Positions 8,982 to 17,215 of a stretch of DNA of 64,000 bases are shown one piece after another. Below the pieces are notes generated by a model. That model ran no database searches and was not told the origin of the DNA. It saw only the letters and a program-made list of their open reading frames with translations. The stretch is taken from the NCBI GenBank assembly GCA_018380885.1, contig JAGZSY010000013.1, positions 62,001 to 126,000 of the forward strand, in the 5' to 3' direction. The DNA comes from Enterocloster asparagiformis. Its GTDB lineage: Bacteria > Bacillota > Clostridia > Lachnospirales > Lachnospiraceae. Position 1 is the stretch's first letter, and each line of letters begins with the position of its first letter. Both the position numbers and the translations under genes were made by a program.

Positions 8982-9962
8982 ATGAATCTAAATATCCGTG
9001 AAATTGAGTACATTTTGACCATTATGGAGGAGGGCAGCATCACAAAAGCTTCGCAAAAGTTATTCATTGCTCAGCCGTCGCTGAGCCAGGTGCTGAAACG
9101 GGTGGAAGCGGAGCTGGGCGTCACCCTGTTCACCCGCGTCAAAAACCGTCTCAAATTAACGCCCGAGGGCGAGGTGTTCATCGACGCGGGACAACGGATT
9201 ATGAAGGTGATCGGTGAGCTGGACCAAAGCTTTTCCGGCCTTTCCACCGCCCAGTCCGGCCGTCTGGTGGTGGGCGTTCCCTATCTGCTGGGCACGCTGA
9301 TCGCTACCGAAATCATTCCCCTGTACCGCGAGCGCTTCCCCCTGATTGAGCTTCAGCTGGTGGAGTCCTCCTCAACCGAGCTGGAGCAGCTCCTGATGGA
9401 CGGCGCCATCGATATCAGCGTGATGCCCCTTCCCTTCAAATTCAACGATTTTCCCTATCATCTGTTTCTAAAGAGCCGTATGGTGCTCCTGACCTCCAGG
9501 GACAATGAAATTACAGAACACGCATACCGCAAGGATCCGGGCGACCGTTTTCTCTACATGGACATCACCCAGCTGAACAACGCCCCCTTTATCATCGGCC
9601 ACCCTGGACAGCGAATCCGCACCATCAATGAAACCATTTTCAAAAAGGCGCGGATTACGCCCAATATCGTGATGACCAGCCGGAACCAGGAGACCATCAA
9701 GCGCATGGTGGCCAACGGTATCGGCTATACCTTTATACCGGAACACTATTTGGGAATATTTGGGTCTTTCGATTATCTGAACTGTTACTATCTGGAGCCG
9801 GAGGTAGATTACCAGTGGAAAGTGGTCACAGCCTATTACGACGACACCCATATGTCCACTGCCGTGCAGAACTTTTTAGATATCATGGATGAGTATTATT
9901 ACGGACATTTTGCCGGTCCCGGCGAAGCGCCCGGGGACAAGCCCAAAGCCTCCGTCCTCTGA
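8982..9962 (+). CDS. LysR-family transcriptional regulator
   Basis: LysR-type regulator, 326 aa. The N-terminal winged helix-turn-helix is clear (IREIEYILTIMEEGSITKA, then QPSLSQVLKRVEAELGVTLF), followed by the periplasmic-binding-protein-like effector domain (LVVGVPYLLGT onward). It is transcribed divergently from the prpD/leuCD/TAXI operon, with 189 bp shared upstream DNA, so it most likely activates that operon in response to the transported acid or its product. The last 20 residues (after DEYYYGHF) are a short unstructured tail. The ATG at 8982 follows AAAGGG. The ligand is unknown. Confidence 0.92.
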   Translation: MNLNIREIEYILTIMEEGSITKASQKLFIAQPSLSQVLKRVEAELGVTLFTRVKNRLKLTPEGEVFIDAGQRIMKVIGELDQSFSGLSTAQSGRLVVGVPYLLGTLIATEIIPLYRERFPLIELQLVESSSTELEQLLMDGAIDISVMPLPFKFNDFPYHLFLKSRMVLLTSRDNEITEHAYRKDPGDRFLYMDITQLNNAPFIIGHPGQRIRTINETIFKKARITPNIVMTSRNQETIKRMVANGIGYTFIPEHYLGIFGSFDYLNCYYLEPEVDYQWKVVTAYYDDTHMSTAVQNFLDIMDEYYYGHFAGPGEAPGDKPKASVL

Positions 9963-10008
9963 CGGCGGCCCCGGACCTGCCGCCGGACCGCACCGCAGCG
10001 CAAAATAA

Positions 10009-10056
10009 GGCGTACACCGCCGGGCTTTCTCAGCCGCGGCAGTGTACGCCTCTTTT
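10009..10056. terminator. Bidirectional terminator between LysR gene and rho
   Basis: GGCGTACAC and GTGTACGCC form a long hairpin (10009-10050) with T-rich DNA on both exits (TCTTTT on plus, TTATTTT on minus). It separates two convergent genes. Confidence 0.8.
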
Positions 10057-10072
10057 GATTTTATATGATGGA

Positions 10073-11800
10073 TCAATAAAACCTGATCTTCTTCGCCATC
10101 TCCACAAACTCCCGGTTGTTCCGGGTCCTGGCGAACAAATCCAGCACCTTCTCAACAGCGTCCTCGGGCTTTAGGGAGTTGGTGGCCCGGTGGATAATGT
10201 CCACGCACTCCGCCTCCTCCTTGCTCAGCAGCAGGTCGTCCCTTCTGGTTCCTGAGCGCAGGATGTCGATGGCCGGGAAAATCCGCTTCTCCGACAGCTT
10301 GCGGTCCAACATGAGCTCCATGTTGCCCGTGCCCTTAAACTCCTCGTATACCACGTCGTCCATACGGCTTCCTGTGTCCACCAGCGCCGTGGCCAGGATC
10401 GTCAGGCTTCCGCCCTCCCGCATATTGCGGGCCGCGCCGAAGAACCGCTTGGGCATGTATAAGGCCGCCGGGTCAAGGCCGCCGGAAAGCGTCCGGCCGC
10501 TGGGCGTCACCGTCAGGTTGTAGGCCCTGGTCAGGCGGGTGATGCTGTCTAACAGGATCATCACATCGCGCCCGTGCTCCACCAGGCGCTTGGCGCGCTC
10601 GATCACCATCTCGGAGACGCGCTTGTGATTGCTGGCCTCCTCGTCAAAGGTGGAATAGATCACCTCCACATTGGGGCCCACAATGGCCTCCTTGATATCC
10701 GTCACCTCCTCCGGCCGCTCGTCGATCAGCAGGATCATCAGATGCATGTCCGGATAGTTGGTGGTCACCGCCTTGGCCACCTGTTTGAGCAGCGTGGTCT
10801 TTCCGGCTTTGGGCGGGGACACGATCATGCCGCGCTGCCCCTTGCCGATGGGCGACAATAAATCCAGCACGCGCATAGCCACGGATACCCGCTCGCCCGG
10901 GCGCTCCATGTGCAGCCGCTTGTTGGGAAAGATCGGGGTCAGGTCCTCAAAATTCGGGCGCGTCTCCGTGGCGCTTAAGGGATAGCCGTTGACGGTGCGG
11001 ATGTAGAGCAGGGCCGCAAACTTCTCCGTGGCGGACTTCACCCTGCGGTTTCCGCTGATAATATCGCCGGTTTTTAAGTTGAAGCGGCGTATCTGGGACG
11101 GAGCCACGTACACGTCGTTCTCGCCGGGCAGGAAATTCTCGCAGCGGATAAAGCCGAAACCGTCCGGCATAACCTCCAGGATGCCGTTGGCCTCGATGCC
11201 GCTGTCCAGCTCCGCCAGGTCCTGGTTGTTGAGCCCCCCCACGTCGGGCCTGGTCTCAGGCCGCTGCTGCCGCTCCTCGCCGGCAGGCGCGCCGTAGGAG
11301 GAAACGGACGGCTGGGAAACGTTCTGGCTGTTGTTGTAGTACCGGTTCCCGCTCTGAGCTCCCTTATCGTAGGGACGGTTGTTGCGCCTGGGATCCGCCA
11401 TGCGGTTGTCCTGGCGTCCCTGGCGGCTGTCGTACACCACAGGGCCTCTGGGCTGGCGCTGCTGCTCCTGGGGGCGCGCCGGCTGCTGCGCCTCCCGCTC
11501 CTGGGCAGCGGGCTGGGCGTTCTCCCGCTCACTGCCGCGCCCGCGGACCGTATCGCGCTCCGCTCCCCTGGCCGGATGCACTGCCTCAGCCTCCGCTGTC
11601 CGCGGCGCAGGAGCGGCCTCGCGGGCCGGGGCCGTACTGCGCTCCGCCTGTACCGGCTTCACCTGGGGATTCTTCTCCGCCTGCCGGCACAAAAGCTCGA
11701 TCAGCTCCGCCTTGCGCATGCTGCTCACGCCTTTTAATCCCTGGGCCTTGGCCAGCTCGCGCAGTTCCGCCACTGGCAGTGTCTCTAATTTCTCGCGCAT
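10073..11800 (-). CDS. rho: Transcription termination factor Rho
   Basis: Hexameric RNA-dependent ATPase that ends transcripts. ATG 11800 is chosen over the upstream ATG 11818 because AAGGAG lies seven bases before it; 575 aa. Order: SAP-like Rho-N helices (1-40), a long low-complexity linker rich in R, Q, E, P, A, N (about 40-190), a cold-shock RNA-binding domain (ILEVMPDGFGFIRCENFLPG), then the RecA-type motor with Walker A SPPKAGKTTL, LLIDERPEEVTDI and the R-loop region up to EFVEMAKKIRF. The linker makes it longer than E. coli Rho (419 aa), as seen in other Firmicutes and Actinobacteria, where such inserts bind RNA. It appears to be its own unit, ending at the bidirectional hairpin. Confidence 0.97.
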   Translation of the reverse strand: MREKLETLPVAELRELAKAQGLKGVSSMRKAELIELLCRQAEKNPQVKPVQAERSTAPAREAAPAPRTAEAEAVHPARGAERDTVRGRGSERENAQPAAQEREAQQPARPQEQQRQPRGPVVYDSRQGRQDNRMADPRRNNRPYDKGAQSGNRYYNNSQNVSQPSVSSYGAPAGEERQQRPETRPDVGGLNNQDLAELDSGIEANGILEVMPDGFGFIRCENFLPGENDVYVAPSQIRRFNLKTGDIISGNRRVKSATEKFAALLYIRTVNGYPLSATETRPNFEDLTPIFPNKRLHMERPGERVSVAMRVLDLLSPIGKGQRGMIVSPPKAGKTTLLKQVAKAVTTNYPDMHLMILLIDERPEEVTDIKEAIVGPNVEVIYSTFDEEASNHKRVSEMVIERAKRLVEHGRDVMILLDSITRLTRAYNLTVTPSGRTLSGGLDPAALYMPKRFFGAARNMREGGSLTILATALVDTGSRMDDVVYEEFKGTGNMELMLDRKLSEKRIFPAIDILRSGTRRDDLLLSKEEAECVDIIHRATNSLKPEDAVEKVLDLFARTRNNREFVEMAKKIRFY

Positions 11801-11923
11801 AATAATTCTCCTTATCATAGCATAACAAGCCGGTCCCCCCTTCGGTGGAACACAGCGTGGTACAAATCTATTTTATTAAAATGTCTTAGGTATGGGGGTT
11901 ATTCCAGATATAAGAATCCATTT

Positions 11924-11959
11924 GGAAAAACGGACTACCGGCGGCAGGAAAACGCCGCC
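11924..11959 (-). terminator. Terminator after the phosphodiesterase gene
   Basis: On the minus strand GGCGGC and GCCGCC pair around an 8-nt loop (11940-11959) and TTTTT follows after 9 bases (11926-11930). It separates the phosphodiesterase gene from rho. Confidence 0.5.
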
Positions 11960-12035
11960 AGCCCATCCAACATAGCTATATTATATACTTCACCGTTTGG
12001 AAATGTAAAGTTAAAATTGCGTCATTTAAGCCCTT

Positions 12036-13358
12036 TTATCCATTTTCTGCCGGATAAACCTCTTTTTCTTCCCTGAGCAGGCCTCCGGGCACCCTTCCGT
12101 CCGTGTCGCCCAGGCTGACGCCCAGCACTTTCGCCAGCAGCGGCCCCTCGTCCACCAGGCGCATGCTGCCGATCCTGGCCCCGGGGATAAAGTCCGGGCC
12201 TGCGCCGAAAAAGATCGTCTGGTAGTTCTCCTTGGTCGGCAGATACCCGTGGGTGCCCGCGTGGAGGCCGCTGCCGTAACCGGCCTGCTGATAGGGCACG
12301 GCGCATTCGTTCTGATAAAAGTATCCGTCCCTGGCCTCCAGCATAAAGGTGCAGTCCCGGTTGGCTCCCATGCTGCGAATCTGCGGCTGCTCGAAAATCT
12401 GCTCCAGGCCGGAGTTCTCATCCTCCTGCCAGAGGCGCAGGAACCGCCGCACCTCCCCTTCCAGCGCCCGGTCGCGGCGGTTTTTCAGGTAGATGTAGCA
12501 AGCCCCGTCGCACTCCCTGGCCAGCACCTTCCAGTCCTTCACCACGCCCTTCTCAGTTGTCAGCCAGCCCTTGCGCCGGAACCAGTAGTTGGGATAGACC
12601 GCCATGGACACGTCCTTCTGGCAGTGGTCTCCCAGGACCACCACATTCGTCCTCTGCTCCCACCCCATGCTGCCCAACAGGCTGAACACCTCCCCCAGCC
12701 GCCGGTCGTGGCGGCCCAGAGCGTCCTGAATCCCGGGAACCGTGGCGCCGAAGGTGTGCCGGTTGGTGTCCACATCGGTCAGGTGGGCGAACAGCACGTC
12801 CGGCTGGTAACGCCTCAGCGTGTACAGCGCGCAGGCCTGCACGAAATTGTCCAGCCGCGGCTGCTTCACCCCGTCCACCATGTAGCCGAACCGCCGGTAC
12901 AGGTCGATCTGATACCAGGGCGTGCCGTTTGAGAGGCTGACGGAGACCTGATTTTCCCAGGGCTGATTGGCCCATACCTCCGGCAGATTGTAGCGGATTC
13001 TGGCCTTGCCCGTCACCGGCCACAGCAGGGCCGCCACCCTGAGCCCGCTCTTGCGGGCCTCGTCGTAAAGCGTGGTCCCGTGGATGTAGCGGCGCTGCCA
13101 GAACCAGTCCGGCTTGCGCTTTTCCGGCTGAATCTTGTGGTTGTTTACAATCCGGTGGTTGGCGGGATACAGCCCGGTCATGATGCTGGTGTGGGCCGGA
13201 TAGGTCAGGCTGGGATACACGCTGACCACCCGCTCACAGCCCGCAGCCCGCTTCAAAAATGCCCGGAAATGGGGCAGTGTATTCATGTAGGGCAGATCGA
13301 TGCTGCCCACTGCGTCCAGTGAGAGCACGATCAGCCTGTTTCTCTCTCGTCTCATCAT
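12036..13358 (-). CDS. Alkaline-phosphatase-superfamily nucleotide pyrophosphatase/phosphodiesterase
   Basis: Type I phosphodiesterase/nucleotide pyrophosphatase (NPP) fold, 440 aa. Visible metal and active-site residues: D15 in LSLDAVGS, the nucleophile T52 in YPSLTYPAHTS, then HLTDVDTNRH, VVLGDHCQKD and HAGTHGY, which complete the two-zinc site. No signal peptide is evident (basic start, no long hydrophobic run), so it is probably cytoplasmic, unlike most eukaryotic NPPs. The substrate (nucleotide, lipid headgroup or sugar phosphate diester) cannot be told. Two adjacent ATGs (13358, 13355) follow TAGGAGATG. It comes 71 bp after rarA and may share its transcript. Confidence 0.85.
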   Translation of the reverse strand: MMRRERNRLIVLSLDAVGSIDLPYMNTLPHFRAFLKRAAGCERVVSVYPSLTYPAHTSIMTGLYPANHRIVNNHKIQPEKRKPDWFWQRRYIHGTTLYDEARKSGLRVAALLWPVTGKARIRYNLPEVWANQPWENQVSVSLSNGTPWYQIDLYRRFGYMVDGVKQPRLDNFVQACALYTLRRYQPDVLFAHLTDVDTNRHTFGATVPGIQDALGRHDRRLGEVFSLLGSMGWEQRTNVVVLGDHCQKDVSMAVYPNYWFRRKGWLTTEKGVVKDWKVLARECDGACYIYLKNRRDRALEGEVRRFLRLWQEDENSGLEQIFEQPQIRSMGANRDCTFMLEARDGYFYQNECAVPYQQAGYGSGLHAGTHGYLPTKENYQTIFFGAGPDFIPGARIGSMRLVDEGPLLAKVLGVSLGDTDGRVPGGLLREEKEVYPAENG

Positions 13359-13429
13359 GATTCAACACATCTCCTACCGCGTACGCGCGCCTGCCCGGGG
13401 AAGCCTTCTGCCCGGCCTCCCCCCGCAGT

Positions 13430-14761
13430 TTACGTATCTTCCTCCCTGAGCCAGCGCATATGGCGGCGAATCTCCCGCTCATACCCGTTGTCCGAAGGCT
13501 CGTAGAATACGGAGCCTTCCATTCCATCGGGGAGGTACTGCTGCTTTACATAGTGTTTGGGATAATCGTGGGCGTACTTGTATCCAACCCCATGCCCCAG
13601 CTTCTGAGCCCCCTTGTAATGCTTGTCCTGCAAATGGACGGGCACCGGCATGGTGCGCTGGGCGGCCACCGCCTCCGAAGCCGCGCTCACCGCCATACAG
13701 GCCGCGTTGCTCTTGGGCGCGGTGGCCACGTAGGTGACCGCCTGGGACAGGATGATCTGCGCCTCCGGCATGCCGATGCGCTCCACCGCCTGGGCCGCGC
13801 TCACCGCCACGGTCAGGGCCTGAGGGTCCGCGTTTCCCACGTCCTCGGAAGCGCAGATCATGATCCGACGGGCGATGAACTTGATGTCCTCCCCGGCGTA
13901 GAGCATCCGCGCCAGGTAGTAAACCGCCGCATCAGGGTCTGAGCCCCGCATGCTCTTGATAAAGGCCGACACCGTGTCGTAGTGGTTATCCCCGTTCTTG
14001 TCGTAGCGCACCACCCGCTTCTGGATGCACTCCTGGGCCGCCCCCAGATCGATGTGAATCTTGCCGTCCGGCCCCCGCTCCGTGGTGAGAATGCCCAGCT
14101 CCACAGCGTTCAGGGCAGCTCTGGCGTCCCCGTTGGCCGTATCCGCAAGAAATTCCGCCGCCTCGTCGTCGATGACGGCGTCGTAGGCACCCATTCCCCG
14201 CTCCTTGTCGTACACGGCCCGGCGGATCAGCTCCCTGATGTCGTCCTTTTCCAGGGGCTTCAGCTCAAATATCCGCGACCGGGACAGCAAGGCCCCGTTC
14301 ACCTCAAAATAGGGGTTCTCCGTGGTCGCCCCGATGAGAATCAGCGTACCGTCCTCCACAAAGGGCAGGAGATAGTCCTGCTGCCCCTTGTTGAAGCGGT
14401 GTATCTCATCCACGAACAGGATGGTTTTCTTCCCATACATGCCCATGTTGTCCTTGGCCGCCTTCACCACTTCCTCCATATCCTTCTTGCCCGCCACCGT
14501 GGCGTTGATCTGCCGGAAGTCGGCGCTGGTGGTGCCTGCGATCACCTTTGCCAGCGTGGTCTTTCCCGTGCCCGGCGGGCCGTAAAAGATGATGGAGCCC
14601 AGCTTGTCCGCCTTGATAGCCCGGTACAGGAGCTTGTCCCTGCCCACAATGTGCTGCTGTCCCACCACCTCGTCCAATGTCCTCGGGCGCAGCCGGGAGG
14701 CCAGGGGGGATTCCGTCTCCATCTTGCTCTCCCGCATAAAATCAAATAAATCCATATCCAT
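13430..14761 (-). CDS. rarA: Replication-associated recombination protein A (AAA+ ATPase)
   Basis: RarA/MgsA/WRNIP1 family clamp-loader-like ATPase that acts at stalled replication forks. ATG 14761 gives 443 aa, the normal family length, beginning MDMDLFDFM; an in-frame extension upstream overlaps the preceding gene, has no family similarity and is rejected. Walker A GPPGTGKTTL (61-70), Walker B LFVDEIHRFNKGQQD (116-130), sensor 1 GATTENP, followed by RGSDPDAAVYYLARM and ASEDVGNADP of the C-terminal tetramerisation domain. It starts 5 bp after the MreB-like gene, so the two are probably translationally coupled. Confidence 0.95.
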   Translation of the reverse strand: MDMDLFDFMRESKMETESPLASRLRPRTLDEVVGQQHIVGRDKLLYRAIKADKLGSIIFYGPPGTGKTTLAKVIAGTTSADFRQINATVAGKKDMEEVVKAAKDNMGMYGKKTILFVDEIHRFNKGQQDYLLPFVEDGTLILIGATTENPYFEVNGALLSRSRIFELKPLEKDDIRELIRRAVYDKERGMGAYDAVIDDEAAEFLADTANGDARAALNAVELGILTTERGPDGKIHIDLGAAQECIQKRVVRYDKNGDNHYDTVSAFIKSMRGSDPDAAVYYLARMLYAGEDIKFIARRIMICASEDVGNADPQALTVAVSAAQAVERIGMPEAQIILSQAVTYVATAPKSNAACMAVSAASEAVAAQRTMPVPVHLQDKHYKGAQKLGHGVGYKYAHDYPKHYVKQQYLPDGMEGSVFYEPSDNGYEREIRRHMRWLREEDT

Positions 14762-14766
14762 CTCAT

Positions 14767-15252
14767 TCACCGTCCATCCCGCGGCTGCGGATAAATCCCC
14801 ACAACCACGCCGTATTCGGCGGGTATCTCCGCCATCGCCTGTTCCATGGCTTTTTCCACGACCAGCACCTTTTTCGCGCCTGCCTGGTAAAACACATCCT
14901 CGTACGCTCTCCGCTCCACCTTGGTCAGCTCCAGGGGCACGCAGACCGCGATCCTCGGCTTGCAAAACAGCCTGCGCCGGCAGCATTTGCCCACAAAATA
15001 GCGCATCATTTTCGCGGCCAGCTCGTAGTCGGCCACCACGCCGTCCTTAAACGGGCTCACCACCTCCACCGTCCCCTCAAGCTTGTCCGCGGCCGGGTCC
15101 CCGGCCAGCTTCACCGCCTCCCGGCCCAGAGCCAGAATGCGGGGCCCGTGGAGGGCGGCAGCCGTCTCCTCCGAGATTTCCACCGGCCCCCGCCTTGCGT
15201 ACAGCCGGATCAGCGCCGGCCTGTAGCCGTTTATAAGTTTATTCTCCACCAT
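14767..15252 (-). CDS. Truncated MreB/actin-like protein lacking the nucleotide site
   Basis: 161 aa from ATG 15252 (GGGAGGAT seven bases upstream; the TTG at 15276 lacks support). It matches the first subdomains of MreB/Mbl: ILALGREAVKLAG, VVSPFKDGVVADYELAAKMMRYFVG and KPRIAVCVPLELTKVERRAYEDV, then AGAKKVLVVEKAMEQAMAEIP, the counterparts of MreB EEAK, RPLKDGVIADF and PSGVTEVEKRAV. The phosphate-1 loop (DLGTAN) at the start is replaced by YRPALIRLYARRG, and the protein stops where the phosphate-2 loop (DIGGGT) should come (VVVGIYPQP). So it has an actin-like half domain with no ATP site. It lies between the DUF4261-like gene and rarA. A stand-alone regulator or MreB partner is possible; function unknown. 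Confidence 0.75.
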   Translation of the reverse strand: MVENKLINGYRPALIRLYARRGPVEISEETAAALHGPRILALGREAVKLAGDPAADKLEGTVEVVSPFKDGVVADYELAAKMMRYFVGKCCRRRLFCKPRIAVCVPLELTKVERRAYEDVFYQAGAKKVLVVEKAMEQAMAEIPAEYGVVVGIYPQPRDGR

Positions 15253-15285
15253 CGGCCGTATCCTCCCGTCGTTCAAAGAAATTTC

Positions 15286-16170
15286 CTATTCCCCGGTCTC
15301 CCGGTTCCCCGCCGCGTACTCGCCCGGGCAGATATCCATAACGCACCGCACCGGCTGGATAAGCGCGTCCTCGTACTGGCAGCGCCACTGGACCTCCCGG
15401 CTCATTTCTCCGTCCAGAAGCCCGTCGATGGTCTCGCCGTTCTTGATCGGCGCGTCCTGGTCGAACAGGTAGGAGGCCACGTTGTAGGCGTGGTTCACCA
15501 CCCGGTTGGGATCCAGGCCGTGAAAATGGTACTGCACGTCCGGAAGTCCCACCGCGTACATTCCCAGGGTGTCCACAATCTGATCGTCCGTCCCCTGGAT
15601 GTTGAAAAACCTGGCGTTGACGCCGAAATACACGAACCTGTCCGCCCGGGAAATCCCGTGCTCCCGGACCATCTGCGCGGTAAACAGCTTGCCCGCCGGC
15701 GCCACCCACACAGCGGTACAGTCCGCGAACAGCTTCAGCGCCGTCTCCAGCCAATCCATCAAAAGCTCGCAGCGCTGCTTGTACTCCAGCCCCGCTGACA
15801 TCATATCAAAAATTGAGACCTGGTACCTGCAGGACGCCAGAATCTCCTCCCCGTCCTGCACATCCCACAGCTGGCTCCGGGAAAAGGCGTCGATGGAGTC
15901 CTGGGCAAAGTCCCGCACCTCCGTCATCACCACCTGGGCCGGAACCACCCCGTCCTTGTATGTAACCGGATATTTCTTAATTGCAAAGGAGACCAGCCCC
16001 GGCCCCGGGCTCACCTGGTCCACCTGGCCGAAGCACGCTTCCAGCGCCCGCCCGATGGCCTCTGTCTCCGGACGCTGCGGCCGCTCGGCAAACAGCAGAT
16101 GCATAAAGTAAATATTCTGAAATTCCGCCTTATCCTGTGTGTTCTGTTTAAAATCCCCGTTTTTTTCCAA
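15286..16170 (-). CDS. DUF4261-like protein of unknown function
   Basis: 294 aa, cytoplasmic, no signal or membrane segment. The start is TTG 16170, supported by AAGGAGG. The pattern of an N-terminal domain with paired acidic/aromatic stretches, a central AVWVAPAGKLFTA and a later HFHGLDPNRVVNHAYNVASY resembles DUF4261 proteins, which have no known activity; the assignment is by eye and moderate. It sits 34 bp before the MreB-like gene and 58 bp after the polysaccharide deacetylase, in an apparent operon with rarA. Confidence 0.6.
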   Translation of the reverse strand: MEKNGDFKQNTQDKAEFQNIYFMHLLFAERPQRPETEAIGRALEACFGQVDQVSPGPGLVSFAIKKYPVTYKDGVVPAQVVMTEVRDFAQDSIDAFSRSQLWDVQDGEEILASCRYQVSIFDMMSAGLEYKQRCELLMDWLETALKLFADCTAVWVAPAGKLFTAQMVREHGISRADRFVYFGVNARFFNIQGTDDQIVDTLGMYAVGLPDVQYHFHGLDPNRVVNHAYNVASYLFDQDAPIKNGETIDGLLDGEMSREVQWRCQYEDALIQPVRCVMDICPGEYAAGNRETGE

Positions 16171-16227
16171 TTGTTTATTCCTCCTTGGCTGCCGTCCTGA
16201 CTCCGGCCCCGGCGGGCCGCCCGAATC

Positions 16228-17004
16228 TCAGTCAATCAACACCTCATCAACCGTAACAAAAGTATAGCCCTGCGGCGTCAGGGTGTCAATGATTTCCAGC
16301 GCCGCCTCCACGGATGTGGGAAAAATGTCGTGCATCAATATAATATCCCCATCCTTTACGTCTTTCAAGACGCGCTTCACGATTTTCTGGCGATTCTGCA
16401 GCTTCCAGTCCAGCGAATCCACGGACCACAGCACCGTGGTCATATCCACCTTGCACTCCAGATCGTCGTTCCAATCCCCGTAAGGCGGGCGCAGATACTG
16501 GGGCCGCTGGCCGGTGATCTCCTCAATCATCAGGCTGGTCTGATCCACCGCCTCGCAGACCGCCTTCTCCCCGGCCTTGGTCAGCTGGATATGGCGGTAG
16601 CTGTGGTTTCCGATCAGATGCCCCTCCTCCTTCATCCGCCGCACCAGGTCCTCGTTCCCGTTTATGCTCTCCCCCATCAGGAAAAACGTCGCCTTGACGC
16701 CCCGGGCCTTCAGCCCGTCCAGCAGGTCCTTGGTGCACTCCTTGTTGGGGCCGTCGTCAAAGGTCAGCGCCACGCACTTTACCGCGTTTCCCCGCTTCTC
16801 GCTCACCACGCCCTCTCCCGGCCCCGCGTCCGCCGGCCTCCCGATGCCTGAATTGCCTTCTGAGGCGGGCGCAGCGCGCTCCCAGACCGCCCGCCCTTCG
16901 CCCCAGGCGGGCAGCTCCCAGATTCCCAGCGTCCACAAGAGCGCCGCAACCAGCAGCAGATCCAATCCGGCCACCGCCGCCAATAGCCTCAGCTTCTTTC
17001 CCAT
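16228..17004 (-). CDS. Membrane-anchored polysaccharide deacetylase (NodB domain)
   Basis: Carbohydrate esterase family 4 enzyme, 258 aa, that removes acetyl groups from N-acetylated glycans, probably peptidoglycan. An N-terminal hydrophobic helix (about 5-27) anchors or exports it; a variable linker follows. The NodB domain is complete: catalytic base and metal Asp in TFDDGP (D83, D84), metal histidines in NHSYRH (H134, H138), RPPYG, DSLDW and ILMHD. Such proteins resemble spore PdaA/PdaB and PgdA. It is the first gene of the run ending in rarA and follows the terminator of the GH25 lysozyme gene, so its wall role fits its neighbours. The ribosome site is weak (GGGGAA). Confidence 0.92.
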   Translation of the reverse strand: MGKKLRLLAAVAGLDLLLVAALLWTLGIWELPAWGEGRAVWERAAPASEGNSGIGRPADAGPGEGVVSEKRGNAVKCVALTFDDGPNKECTKDLLDGLKARGVKATFFLMGESINGNEDLVRRMKEEGHLIGNHSYRHIQLTKAGEKAVCEAVDQTSLMIEEITGQRPQYLRPPYGDWNDDLECKVDMTTVLWSVDSLDWKLQNRQKIVKRVLKDVKDGDIILMHDIFPTSVEAALEIIDTLTPQGYTFVTVDEVLID

Positions 17005-17120
17005 TTTTCCGGTTCCCCGCTTCCGAAATCTTATATTCTATCTCCCAATATATGATCGCGCCTGCGGTAAAATGCCAGGGCGGCGCAAGGGGGCCGCAGC
17101 GCGGCTACGGGGCGGGTTTG

Positions 17121-17169
17121 AAAAAGATCAGGCTGGAACCGCAGCAAAACGCGGCCGGTCAGCCTGATC
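17121..17169 (-). terminator. Terminator of the GH25 lysozyme gene
   Basis: On the minus strand GATCAGGCTG and CAGCCTGATC pair perfectly (10 bp) with a GC-rich inner stem, followed directly by TTTTT. A second smaller hairpin (GGCGGACC/GGCCGCC, around 17187-17206) lies just before it. Confidence 0.88.
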
Positions 17170-17215
17170 TGAAATTACACTTTATGGGGCGGCCATTTTT
17201 GGTCCGCCATTTTTC

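Noticed and set aside
14762..14986. 75-residue N-terminal extension of RarA
   Set aside because: Lies inside the MreB-like gene in another frame; RarA proteins start at MDMDLFDF-like sequence.
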